Below, one piece after another: positions 20,024 to 30,159 of a DNA stretch of 31,474 nt. The stretch comes from Chara braunii. Lineage: Eukaryota > Streptophyta > Charophyceae > Charales > Characeae. Position 1 is the stretch's first letter. The number at the start of each line of letters is the position of its first letter. The DNA lies in the NCBI GenBank assembly GCA_003427395.1, contig BFEA01000185.1, forward strand, positions 1,046,604 to 1,078,077, in the 5' to 3' direction. The notes beneath the pieces were generated by a model. The model searched no databases, was not told the DNA's origin, and worked only from the letters and a program-made list of their open reading frames with translations. A program made the position numbers and the translations under genes.

Positions 20024-23000
20024 GAAATAAGTTTAATTTAAAGTTTAAGTACAGGGCGCGAGACACGACTGTGTTTGTAGTTTATGTTGACTGAATGGTT
20101 GACTAGATTAGAGAGTTTGTGGGCGCGTACACTTAAGGCGCGCGTGATCTCTCTTCTTATTGATGACCGTGAAGCCGACATTAGTTGTCGGCCAAGGTTT
20201 TATCTCTTATTAAGCTAGGAGTAAAAATATTATCTCGGGATTGGTGTGTTTGTCTGTGACTTGTGCGTATGTATGGAGGACGACGTCGACAACAATGTGA
20301 CTTTGAAAACATTTCGGTAGGTCTAGGCGTCGCTCAGTATATATTTATATAGGTATCAGTCAATACTAGACTCAATCTTGGACCTACTGCTATGGGTTAC
20401 AGTGTCAGGCGTTCATCGAGAGGATTTAGGGATCGAGACTGAGTGGTAACGACGCAGGAATATTACAATAGCATGGAGGGCCCAACGGGGCTATCCCCCT
20501 TGTTTTTGCCGTTGGCGGATGATTAAAAATTCTAAATATTGAATTATATTTTATCGTCTATTATTTAGCTTCATACTTGACTTGCCTAAGTCGGACGCGA
20601 GAAACGTCCACGTAGTGGTCGTCGTGGCCGCCGAGGACCTTGGGCGCGCACCTCTTTTAGTTGACTTACGGGCCCTGCGTATTCGGGATGCTGGCAAAAT
20701 TGACTTATCTGGCCCTTCGTTGAAGAAACATGCACCAAAGAGTCAACGTGCATATGGGCCGATGAGGTGAATCCGTCAACGGGGCATGAAAAGGCTTGAG
20801 TGTCGGTGAACCTCTGTGGGTATACCGACCGTCACACACAAATTGGTAGCAGGGTGAGTCTGAATGTGTGTATGACCATTGGGACCCGAAGATAACTGGT
20901 TATTCAGGGGGCAGAGCGGCCCAAGGCACAGTGATAAGGGCCGCAGATTGTGTGCAGCGGTCAGTCACGTGAAAACATTTTTCTTACTTTGGTTTCTTAA
21001 AAGTTCTATTTTGAAAATTTTGCAGCCACCACCAAGATCTGCGTCGGCCCAATCTCATCAAGGCTCACATTATAGATTCGCAGTAGGGTCGTGCCCTCAA
21101 TCCCACGACTGCAATAAAATAGGGGAGAGCGAGCATGCCCATTGGGGGTAGAAGAGGGGTGCAGACCAGAGGAAAGTTCAAGGGAGGGCTGCAGTATTGC
21201 TGCTATGTGCGGATCTTCCGTCGGACTTGGGTATAGGGGCGAAAGGGTACGTAGTTGAGTCCTTGGGAGAATTCGGAACCACAGGTTGTAGTCGTTTTGC
21301 GGTTTGCGGGTTTGCGCAGTGTGATAGGGGTGAAAGGACTAATTGAATCATCTAGTAGCTGATTCCGCCCGAAGTTACCTCAGGATAGTTGGCTAGTCGA
21401 GTACGCCGGGCTGCGTTGAATCATTGTTGGAGCGCTCCGTTGACATCGAGGGAACGGGCAAAACCGGGTACAACGCTAACCGTGGGAGATGAGGCAGAAA
21501 GAAAAAGACGGGGGAGCGAGGTGATGACTGGAAAAGGGGAATGGGTCTGGCGTGGAATCCGCGCCAGATACGTGTGATAGTAGAAGCAATCGAGAGTGAG
21601 CATGACAGAGGAAGAGGTTCGTAGCCTACTCGATTCCTGGCAAGATCAGATGTGAGGAGATGCAAAGCAAGGGTATCGAAGAGTGGCAAATTCGGTGGTA
21701 GTGTTAGTTTGAGCGTTAGGTTAGTAGAATAGTGAGTTAGTAAGAAACATGGTGCGCCAAGCTATGGCGGGGAGCGATGAAGGTGGAGAGGGGTAAACAC
21801 ATATTTCGTGTGGTTCCGAATAATTTTCGGCTCGGTAGAAGCCAAAATTTGTGGTTTAGGCCGAGGCGATTTGGTTAATATGGTCAACTCTAACCGGCAG
21901 GTTAGTAAAGTGCGAGTTAGTAGAAGTGGGGATGTGTGGAAAGAACAAAAGAGTCGGTGAGGGGAAGACACATGCTGAAGTATTCGGTCGATTCTTGACC
22001 ATTTTCGGCAGAAGAAGTTATGCTTCAGGGGTCTTGAGGTTCCACGGGTTGAATGGCGTGGTCAATTTTCACAATAGAATAGCGATTTTACTGCAGTATG
22101 AGTCGAAGGTTGCGTCGTGCGTAGTAGAGGCAGAAACGGGAAAGGCGATTCTACGGTAGGGATGCATCCGCCCGTGTTCCAGTGGAAGACTCGTTCCGAT
22201 TTCGCTCATTTTACCGGTGGGAGTAGCGTGTGAAGATAGCCGTGGGGTTGATGACTTACCTGCTAGCACGAACGAGCGAGAACAGGAAAAGGTTGGAGTG
22301 CTCGCCTTGAAGATTGGTTGGGCGGGAAGAGTCGGGAGATGAGTTACGTTGGTGAAGGTTGAAATGTTTGGAGGAAGGAACTTGTAGTGTAACCGCCTGT
22401 ATCTAGCAGAAGGGGTCATCTTGGCTCTGCTCGCAGGTCGGCTTGTGTATTCGGTCGGATGACTTGGGTGGCAGACCCTAAGGCTTGGACCAGTGTGTCG
22501 GAGAAGATAACATGCCTCTATTCCTCTGTACGTACAGCTGGGAGAATGGCGTGTATCATAGCTGTCTGCAGCGGACTCGCCCTGCTAGCTGAAGAAGCCA
22601 GCAGAGAACGAGCCACATAGGTTGAGGTCATGTCTGCTGGTTGAGGCATTGGAGATTCCATCCTACTGGACGGAGTGACAGGAGGTTAGCAGCGGAGCTT
22701 GGGGACTTACCGAGCAGCCGGTGCTTTGCACAATCCAACCGAGCTGAAGTAGCGAGTTGTGGGCTACGAGATTGCAGACCCATCTGTTGAATGGTGTGCT
22801 GCCTATCTCGCTAATTGAAGTAGCACGATTCGGTCTGCGGGTTGGATACGTACCGGATGCTGGCGGCGGTCCAACACAGTCACCTTCTGCATAAATGTTG
22901 CCAAGCTCTGCTGATTGCGTGGCCAGATAAGCAACGTTGTCATTTTACCCCGACATATGCAAGGACTATGTTTTTGATCCACAACTGGTGTCGTGGGTTA

Positions 23001-23140
23001 TTGCCAGCGCGCATCGGATCGCAAGGCACGACGAAGGGACTGAGTTGGGAGAGGGGAGTGTTGCTGCGATTTGAGAGGTCGTCAGAAAGTCAACTGCTGA
23101 AAAATCGACTTCAGTTTGAACGGCGGCTGCAATTTTTGAC
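20024..23140 (+). other. 5' part of repeat B, no gene seen
   Basis: Low similarity to A 141-3374, with matching islands (for example GCTATCCCCCTT near 20490 and A 611; CAAGCTATGGC near 21759). No shared ORF. Confidence 0.55.
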
Positions 23141-23640
23141 CATCATTGCGGGGCCCTCAGACGATGGAAGATAACAAGGTCCTCTCCTGTTAGTTGAGTA
23201 TGTCCCCCTCCTGTATCTCGAGAGTCTGAAACTCCTCCTTCTATCTCTCTTACTCTAAGTCTAATCCTGTTATGAGAGGAAGGCGGCAAGCGGAATTGCA
23301 ACCCGTAAGACCGCAGCAAGACTCTATGGGGAGTCAACCCACCGACTGCGGGAGCTCTGCCGGACTCAGGAGGAGTTCAGGGAACTAAATGGTAACCATC
23401 CCTTCCATCTATAACCCAACAATAACCCCTATTTGTATTCCCTGTTACACTTTGACTGAGTATATGGCGTGCACCCTTACTTTGACTTTGAGTTTGACTT
23501 TCAAGACTTAAACCAGACTTGAAGAAAGGAGGGTATGCGCAATGTCAGTTTCAGTTTAGTTGTCTGACTGAAAGAAGATTGTGAGATTGCATCTGGGGGA
23601 AAGGTGGGAGGAAGGCTGTATTGAATGTGTTTGACTGGTC
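23141..23640 (+). other. Conserved lead-in to the hairpin array (copy B)
   Basis: Equivalent of A 3375-3900, with the same order of blocks from ATTGCGGGGCCCTCAGACG through GAGGAAGGCTG. Not coding. Confidence 0.6.
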
Positions 23641-24374
23641 AACCCAAGGCTGGGAGAGTCTCCATAAGATTGAAGGGCTTAGTGCTACGTTTATCTTTGA
23701 TTGCCTGAAGAATCAGACATGTTCCCATAAGATTGGGTGGTCTGGTTACTTGGACTTGCGAGGGCTGCATGTGTTTGATTTTCAGGGACCAAGCATTTGT
23801 TCATAAGATTGGATGGCTTGATTGCCTTGCTTCTTTGGGTTTTCTAATGTTTTATTCAATTTAGTTCTGAAGGAAAGCTGGACACGTTCCATAAGATTGG
23901 ATGACCCTNTCTCTTTTTTTTTTTTTTTGAGGTAGAAATTCAGGCAAAGGACTGGACACGTTCCCATAAGATTGAGTGGTCTGGTCTGGAGCCACGCACA
24001 TGCTGAAACCGAAAGGGTAAATTTATTTATATTTTATACTATATTTATGAACAGGCTAGTAAGAAATTTTTCCATAAGATTGAACGATCTGACTATAGCA
24101 TATAATCTAACTAAAGAAAGTATAAATTAAGAATAAAATTGTGGTAAGAAGGGACAAACTGAACCTTGATCTAAGATGGCCGGTTCAATCATATGTTACC
24201 GTAAAAGACAAAGTGCAGACAATTATATATAACTTGGACACTTAAATAGTTCAGGGCGACTAGGCTGGCTAACCTAGTCATGTGTCCAAAGAAGAAAAAA
24301 GTTGTAGTGCCCTGTGTTTGTGTATATTTTATGGTTGAGCTAGACAGGTTTCCATAAGATTGGGTGGTCTAGCT
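23641..24374 (+). repeat. Array of ~9 hairpins with constant loop (copy B)
   Basis: Loops read TTCCCATAAGATTGGGTG or variants. Stems: CAGAC/GTCTG 23714-23718/23740-23744; CAAGC/GCTTG 23790-23794/23816-23820; CTGGAC/GTCTGG with two G-T pairs 23952-23957/23979-23984; TAGTAAGA/TCTGACTA with one mismatch 24057-24064/24088-24095; TGAACC/GGTTCA 24160-24165/24183-24188; AGCTAGAC/GTCTAGCT 24338-24345/24367-24374. GACTAGG/CCTAGTC at 24258-24279 is the equivalent of A 4684-4701. Two units (near 23665 and 23890) have weak stems, the latter next to an ambiguous base at 23909. The array is homologous to A 3901-4835. Confidence 0.85.
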
Positions 24375-24664
24375 TTATGCCTTATGTAAGCTGGGTATAA
24401 AAAGATAAATCATTGAAAGACTATGAACTATTGTTTGATAAGGTTAACTTTGGGGTTTTTGAGAGTACTTACCTTTGTGGTTTGACCTTGCATGTGACTG
24501 AGTAAGATTGCTATTTGGTCCGAGTTTCAGCTGATAGGTAGTTGCTTTAGATGCTCGCCACGTGTTAGAGTCATAGGAGTTAGTTTCAATTTATGCATTT
24601 TTTTAGCAAAGTTTATTTTTACTTAGGTCGATTTCTGCATTTTCTGGGATCATATTTTATACTT

Positions 24665-25225
24665 GGTCTTGTATAAATTTGATAAGCTACTTTCTCAACA
24701 GGAAGCGCTACCGAAATTTCTACAAAACCAAGAAGTTAGTCATATTTTATCTTTTCAAGGTTCAGTTTGTCTGACTTTTTTGCCTCCTATTCTAAAGGGA
24801 GTGTTGCCCAAATTTTTGCTAATTCAAGGAGTTAAACAAAATTGGACCTTGAGAAGTCAAAGTCACTTTAGATTTCGAATTTAGCTTTGTATAAATCTTG
24901 AATTATCACTTTTCTAAAAGGAGTGCTGCCGAAATTTTTACAAATAAAAGGACTTAGTTAAATCTTGTCTTAGTTAAACTCAAGTTTGCTCAATGTTCAT
25001 ATTTGACTTAGTCAAAATCTAGAAAGTCTGTCTTTCTAAAGGGAGTGTTGTCCAAATTTTACTAGTTCAGGGAGTTGGACAAAATTTGACTTTCCAGAAT
25101 TAAAGATTGTTTTTGTTTTCATATTGGAGTTAGTCTAAATTCTGAGAAGGTACTTTTCTTACGAGAAGCACTGCCAAAATTTTCTTAGTTTAAGGGAGTT
25201 AGCAAGTATTTTGACAAGTGGCAGT
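24665..25225 (+). repeat. ~120-bp tandem hairpin units (copy B)
   Basis: Five units equivalent to A 5131-5712, recognised by AAGCGCTACC/GAGTGTTGCC/GAGTGCTGCC/GAGTGTTGTC/AAGCACTGCC cores followed by AAATTT arms. An internal stem is CACT (24907-24910) with AGTG (24922-24925). Unit order is the same as in A. Confidence 0.72.
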
Positions 25226-26797
25226 TCTGACAATCCACCCTGAATAGGAGAGATGCTGTCATAGGTCTACATTGCGTTGGATATTGGCTTAGAGGTAGGC
25301 TTAGACTTAGTTTGCAGGAGAACCTTTAGTGAGATTGTGATACGAAGATTCTTCTCCATGGATTTATAGATTTCGCTGGAGGATTGACTTGTCTTGTGTT
25401 ACAGGTCCTCTTGATCGTTTGATTCAAGATTTGGAATAAATTCAGCATGATCCCACGAGGATCATCTTCTGTTATCACTAATAATAGGTCAGTTGCCAAT
25501 TCGGCGGTCTACGACTCAACTTCAATTCATCCTCAATACCCAACCTAAAAGATTTTAGCCTTGATGGGTTTTATGGTTTTATTAAGGTTTTCACCCGGAC
25601 TTTTATTGAATGACCATTTAACAAAGGGACTGAGTATTTAATTATGGAAGGTTGGACAAAGGTTGGGGTTTGCATGGCTAAAGCGAGGGGTATGCGTATA
25701 GAGAATGGTTGAAGTTGACTCCGTGTAGTGTGTGGATTTTTTGTTGACTCTTTGATACGATTGCAAGTATGTTTCGTGGTTCAAACTTTGGATTTGATTA
25801 CCTGCGATCACATACATATATATGGTTGTGAGGAGTCCAACTGTGATTGTGAGAAGTGATCGTCACGTACTTATTCACCTTTTCCATATGTACATGTACA
25901 TACCTATGTTTGGGTGTTCGCGTGACCTAAGGGCCCACGCTTAAGGGTTGAAGTGGGGTGGAGATTGAGAAAGAAAGGGAAACCCCCTTTATTGTTGTAT
26001 GTTTCTTGAAGGGATTTCTCAGTCGAACGTTAGTCTTGGGCCTGGATTCGAGGTCCTTGTCTAGGACATCCCAGGTCCTAGACTCTGCTAAGGGATTACC
26101 CCCCGCACAGAGCCTATTTGCCCTGCCTACCGGGACACTCAGCCTAAAGGTCGGAGGTGCCGCGGAGGCCGCACGACTGTTCCTTCAACTGTGCAATATC
26201 GTGAAGGAGTAGACCCTCACGATATTTCGAGTTTGACACTTGAGTGTCATAAGCGGTATTCGAACCCACGAGGGACCGCTTGATTGTGGGCACTACATAG
26301 TACGCCATCATCACGACTACTTGCATATTCATACATTGTTAGTCGATATGGGAAGACCTTACGTCCGTGCGGTCTTATACTAAGTCTCACGAGTATGGCC
26401 TATCCGATTTTCCGCATCGGAGAGTTATGGGATGACTAATAAGGGACTATGAGTATTGTAACGTTATTTGTTCTCTGTCGTTCTATATATGTGCGTGTGC
26501 GTGCATGTTCTAATTTTCTGTCTTTAGAGTGGTGTACGCGTGGTGTGTGGCAGTCGTCCTAGTCGACCGACAACGAGTCGCGCTTGGGACCTCAGCCCCC
26601 CAAGGCGTCGGTTCACGTGCGGGTCCGAAAGAGGCGTAAAACTGCGCGTACCCCCTATGCTACAACGAACGAGAAACGCCCTCAGCTGGTCCACCTCTGC
26701 GATTGCAACTGATTAGCTTGTGTACTGTGGACTGGTAGCTCGACGGGGTTACGACCACTGAAGGGAGGTGACAACTCCCGTAAGGTGGACGTAAGTC
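25226..26797 (+). other. 3' part of repeat B, no gene seen
   Basis: Collinear with A 5713-7899, apart from the plastid insertion and the 520-bp segment. Contains the conserved hairpin at 26195-26226. No ORF is shared with copy A. Confidence 0.6.
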
Positions 26798-26846
26798 GTG
26801 CCTCGCGTAGGCCCTATCCTGTCGTAGGGGCTCGCGAGAGGTATGG
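26798..26846 (+). promoter_or_regulatory. 49-nt conserved hairpin (copy B)
   Basis: Identical to 7900-7948. It ends 134 bases before the primer-binding site, so it would be part of the structured U5/leader if copy B is a 5' LTR. Confidence 0.7.
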
Positions 26847-26980
26847 TTGATGCACTCGGCCGGAGTGGCTTGTTGAAGCTCCATGTGTATTAGCGATGAG
26901 GAATAGACCAACTCATGCGTGACGCGGCTGGGAGGGTCCTGCCCCGTTTTGTGCGGTGCTGGACCGATGCGCTCGACAAG

Positions 26981-26997
26981 TGGCGCCGTTGTCGGGG
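26981..26997 (+). promoter_or_regulatory. Primer-binding site, tRNA-Asp type
   Basis: TGGCGCCGTTGTCGGGG is complementary to the CCA-tailed 3' end of plant tRNA-Asp, with one mismatch (T where the exact complement has C). It starts two bases after the CA that closes repeat copy B, the normal position for minus-strand DNA priming in LTR retrotransposons. Confidence 0.88.
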
Positions 26998-27366
26998 ATA
27001 ACGGAAGCCTACCGTTGTCCTTGGTGGAACGACATCCGGATATGGGATTGAGATGGAAATAGGCATATAAGGAGAGACATAGTACGTGATGCCTTGTCGG
27101 ACTATCTATGATGGATGAACGTTATTAACGTAATAAGTTTTATCTTTGATCTGATTGATTGTGTGAGTTAAAAGATCATAAAGGGAGTCCTATAGTGGAA
27201 GTAGGATCTACTTAGATGAGTTCAAAGGGAAGGAATGGGTAGTATTATTAGATCTGGACCGCTAAGTGACTGTGTAGGAAACATGATAGGCATCATGGTA
27301 AGTCAGAACGCTAAATGAAAGTTTTTTCCTCTAAATATGGAAATTTGAGTAAGAGATTCGGCCAAG
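26998..27366 (+). other. Leader between PBS and gag
   Basis: About 370 bp of non-coding sequence with no recognisable motif, taken as the 5' untranslated leader of the element whose gag follows. Confidence 0.55.
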
Positions 27367-28130
27367 ATGTCGGGAGGCACTACTGATGGTGCCGGGAAGG
27401 TCCTGACAATTGATGACTTGGTCAGGCCCAGGATAGGCGAGAGAGGTTGCAGAGCAATGTTCCTAAAGTGAACACCTTCCACTTCAATGGTGAGCGAGTT
27501 TTGGAAAGGTTGGAGTTGGTGGAACACACACTGGTAGGGCTATAGGATGCAGTAAAGTTCCAACGCATTATGAAATACGTACTCCATGGACACCACCAGG
27601 AGGTAGAGAAGGTGATAAATGCAACTAATAACAGTTTGGCGAGATTCAAGGATGGAATGCAGAGGAAGTATAGGTTGGGTGATGGCCTGCTGACCACTGC
27701 AGATTTGGAGGCGATGAACAGAGACGATGTTACCACACTCGGAGCCTTTGTCCAGAAGTTTAGAAAGAAGGCAAAGAAGGTCCTTGGGATCTCGGAGGAA
27801 GCACAGTGTGCTATCTTCTTGGGGCTGTTCACTGCCTTGGAAGCCTCAACGTTGACAAGTCACGGAGGAGGAAGTGCAAAGCTCACATGGGCCACCATCG
27901 ACAAAGGGGTAGAGGAGGGGAGTTTGGACCAGGTGGAGCAGTACCAAATGCGGCAACAATGGCGGAAAAGAATGGAGCGAGATGCGACCTCCTCAGGGAC
28001 CCCGGGGGTGAAAAGGATCATAACAGACGTACTCGTGGAGTTGGGTTATGGGAAAGAAGCCGTAGTACAAAAGAAAGTGGTGACAACGATCCAAGGGAAG
28101 GGGAAGGATCCAGTGGTAGAGGATGCCATT
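27367..28130 (+). pseudogene. gag: Ty3/gypsy-type gag, broken (plus strand)
   Basis: The start is taken at the ATG at 27367 (MSGGTTDGAGKVLTIDDLV). The frame shifts between about 27420 and 27465 to one that reads NTFHFNGERVLERLELVEH. That frame meets a TAG just before DAVKFQRIMKYV, and from 27570 it is open for over 180 codons. The region RKYRLGDGLLTTADLEAM to AFVQKFRKKAKKV followed by SEEAQCAIFLGLFTALEAS has the helical layout of retrotransposon gag capsids. The lysine/arginine-rich EEGSLDQVEQ...RKRMERD tail fits the C-terminal part. No CCHC knuckle is seen before the sequence breaks at about 28120-28140, where it joins the oppositely oriented element. It would form the virus-like particle; this copy is inactive. 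The wording is close to gag proteins I remember from Chara (unverified). Confidence 0.8.
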
Positions 28131-28150
28131 CAGGAGAGAAAGCCATGCGA
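28115..28150. other. Tail-to-tail junction of two retroelements
   Basis: Left of here the plus strand codes for one gag. Right of here the minus strand codes for the gag-pol boundary of another element: its frame is meaningful down to ...SEDFAWLSLLNG at about 28125, then becomes antisense of the first gag. Both elements are cut off at their 3' sides. Confidence 0.7.
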
Positions 28151-28457
28151 AATCCTCGGACGTGAGCGGGTCCAATACCTCTATGTTGAACTCGCGCGCC
28201 GAATCTCGTAAAGAACCACTTGAAGACGATAAGTTGTTGTTGCCGGACAGAGAAGATGTCGCACACACGTCTTGTCCTTGAGCATTAGTACCCAGCATAG
28301 GAACGAGCTGGGCAGCATAGTCCTCAAAAGAATAAAGAAGAGGAGGACTATCAACTTCCGTATGTGCCTTGGAACAAAGGGCGGTCACCCGTGAAGTGAC
28401 CGGTTCGGAAGACGTCGAGGGTGTCGTCGAGTCACTCCTGGTGGTGCTCAGTTTTTC
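28125..28457 (-). pseudogene. pol: Start of pol (or gag-pol linker), truncated
   Basis: Frame -1 relative to the end of gag. It reads through STTRSDSTTPSTSSEPVTS, ALCSKAHTEVDSPPLLYSF and SAREFNIEVLDPLTSEDFAW. It is Ser/Thr-rich at first, as expected for the linker before the protease. No protease active-site triplet is reached before truncation at the junction. It immediately follows the gag zinc knuckle, which supports the assignment. Confidence 0.6.
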
Positions 28458-29922
28458 GATTTGCCCTTGCCTTTCGACTGGCAGACCATTGTGTCGTGGA
28501 GATTGTTGTTACACCACAGACAATAGCAAAATCTAGTGCGTGCCTTGTATGCTTGCTCGGAGAGACCGTAATGGGACCATGGGGTTGGAGCTGTTGCGTC
28601 GGGTCCGGGGCTATATGTGGTGTTTGTCTTCGCGTTGCCATGTCCTCGGCCTTTGCAGGGGCGACCAACTTCCCGGGCGGCTGCGAGTCTGCCCCCTTCA
28701 TTGGCAGACACGACCTCGCTAGTTTGGTCGTTTGGCGTTGCCGACGCGACCTTGCGCAAACGAACGCTGGAGATTCTTGGCCTCCTTGCTCGTGACAATA
28801 ATCTGCGCGGCCTTGTCGAAGAGTTCTGCCGGTGTCGTCAGGGTGTCCTCGACGTGAGTCAAGGCATTGCCCAACGCCGGACACGACCTTGAGATGAAGT
28901 GGTGTTTGATGGCTTTGAAGCCCATTTCAATGTTTGGGACGAATGTCAAGCGTTGGTACTCAGCAATCCAGTCAACGCTTGGCAGCGGGCCTTGTTCGAA
29001 GACCATCAGCTTGTCCATTGCCTTGATCTCTGGCGGCTCTACTTGGAACCGTTTATGCCACGCCACCTTTAGATCATCCCAACTGATCTTGGTATGCAAG
29101 TCGGCAGGCACCACTCCCTGACACTCCGTACTTGGACAAGAGATTGTCCAACCATGCTTGGCACTCGCCCCCCGGCCGGGAGTATAAGTACGCGTGGTGC
29201 TTGTGTTCTTTGACGTAGTGTAGCTGCAACGTGAACTCGAGCTTGTGGAACCATGGAATCGGGTCTGTCTTCGTCGAGTCTCAAAAGATCTCCTTCCCAT
29301 CGGACTTTGGAGTTGTCTCGTGCGGTTCCGAGCTCGAGTGGTTGGCGGCAGTACAAATCCGCTGCTCCAACTGTTGCGTTGCGGTTTGCTGTAACTGCAC
29401 GCCGTCTTTGAGGGAGCCGACGTCAATCTCCAATACCTTGAGGCGATCGGAGGTGTTGGAAGAGCTCGCATCGAGGGCGGCGACGGGTCGCTGCTCCAGC
29501 TGCCGGAGGCGGTTGTAGACTTGAGCCAACGCGTCGTCGAGGCTGTGGATGTCCTCCTGCTGTGTAATGCATGTTGCCAGGAGGTCCGTGAGATGGGAGA
29601 GGAGTAGAGCGATCTTGTTTTCACTCTCTTCCATCTTGCAATTCTCGGCCTCGGCCCGCCAATCCGTTGCCGTTGTGAGCAAAACTCGCTTTCCGCTGAA
29701 TATCTTCTTGCGTCGTTGAATCCGTTCTTCATCGACAACCTTTGCTGCTGCCTCGTCGTGCCGGTGTTGCTGTTCGATTGCCAACAGACGTGCCTTCTCG
29801 GCGTCCTCTGCCTTCTGCTTTGCTGCGGCTGCTACTGCATCCGACCGTTGCTTAACTTCGGTAATCAGAAGCAGCATCCGGGCCTGATAGGCCTCGTCCG
29901 TTTCCCCGGACTTCTAGTCCAT
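28448..29922 (-). pseudogene. gag: Ty3/gypsy gag with CCHC knuckle, broken (minus strand)
   Basis: The start is at ATG 29922, but codon 3 is TAG (29916-29914). Then come an Ala/Glu/Lys-rich helical segment (VKQRSDAVAAAAKQKAEDAE, partly coiled coil) and a leucine-rich stretch up to KEIF, followed by TGA at 29283-29281. The same frame continues (TKTDPIPWFHKLEF) to about 29120, where a frameshift leads into the retrotransposon-gag capsid core (ISWDDLKVAWHKRFQVEPPE, then WIAEYQRLTF). A second frameshift near 28730 leads to the nucleocapsid, with C-X2-C-X4-H-X4-C in CLWCNNNLHDTMVC. Length is about 490 codons, usual for plant gypsy gag. Four disabling changes make it a pseudogene. It belongs to the element whose PBS is at 30905-30916. 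Confidence 0.85.
28451..28457 (-). other. Possible -1 frameshift heptamer at the end of gag
   Basis: Minus strand reads G AAA AAC directly before the gag stop TGA. The pol-like frame is -1 and open across this point. The first base is G where a canonical A AAA AAC would have A, so slippage would be weaker. A simple indel in this decayed copy explains the arrangement equally well. Confidence 0.35.
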
Positions 29923-29969
29923 GACGGCTGTTTGCGAGTGCAAAAGCATAGACCAGGTTGGGGGCCTAC

Positions 29970-30149
29970 TGACGTGGTACTCCCTGCTGCTGACGTGGCA
30001 CTGCTGGCGGCTGACGTGGCCTGCTGACGTGGCCTGCTAACCTGGTCCACTGACGTGGCCTGCTGACGTGGCCTGCTGACGTGGCCTGCTGACGTGGCCT
30101 GCTGACGTGGTTTACTGATGTGGCCTGCTGACGTGGTCTGCTGACGTGG
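29970..30149 (-). repeat. 13-bp tandem array with TGACGTGG in each unit
   Basis: Eleven exact TGACGTGG copies begin at 29970, 29991, 30012, 30025, 30051, 30064, 30077, 30090, 30103, 30129 and 30142. Two degenerate ones lie at 30038 and 30116. From 30012 on the period is exactly 13 bp; the first three are 21 bp apart. Units read CTGACGTGGCCTG. The array lies just upstream of the gag start in the element's leader. TGACGTGG contains the ACGT core bound by plant bZIP factors, resembles the ABRE core (ACGTGGC), and fits the ER-stress element TGACGTGR. The Pro/Arg/Gln-rich peptides readable across it are artefacts. Confidence 0.9.
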
Positions 30150-30159
30150 CAACTCACCA

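Larger units (their letters stand above)
19985..26978 (+). mobile_element. Repeat copy B: ~7-kb LTR-like repeat
   Basis: Collinear with copy A (121-8085), but about 1 kb shorter. It lacks the plastid insertion and the 6812-7340 segment of A. It ends ...GACA, and two bases later comes a 17-bp sequence complementary to the 3' end of tRNA-Asp, followed about 370 bp on by gag in the same orientation. This is the order 5' LTR, PBS, leader, gag. If the whole repeat is the LTR, it is exceptionally long. Otherwise the left part is 3' non-coding DNA of a neighbouring element in a tandem arrangement. TG at 20018-20019 (156-157 in A) is a possible LTR start. Confidence 0.65.

Noticed and set aside
27806-28165. 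119-residue basic ORF overlapping the plus-strand gag
   Set aside because: Out-of-frame shadow of gag with no domain.
28432-28892. Plus-strand ORFs opposite the minus-strand gag
   Set aside because: Antisense shadows of the nucleocapsid region; only the minus strand shows the CCHC knuckle.
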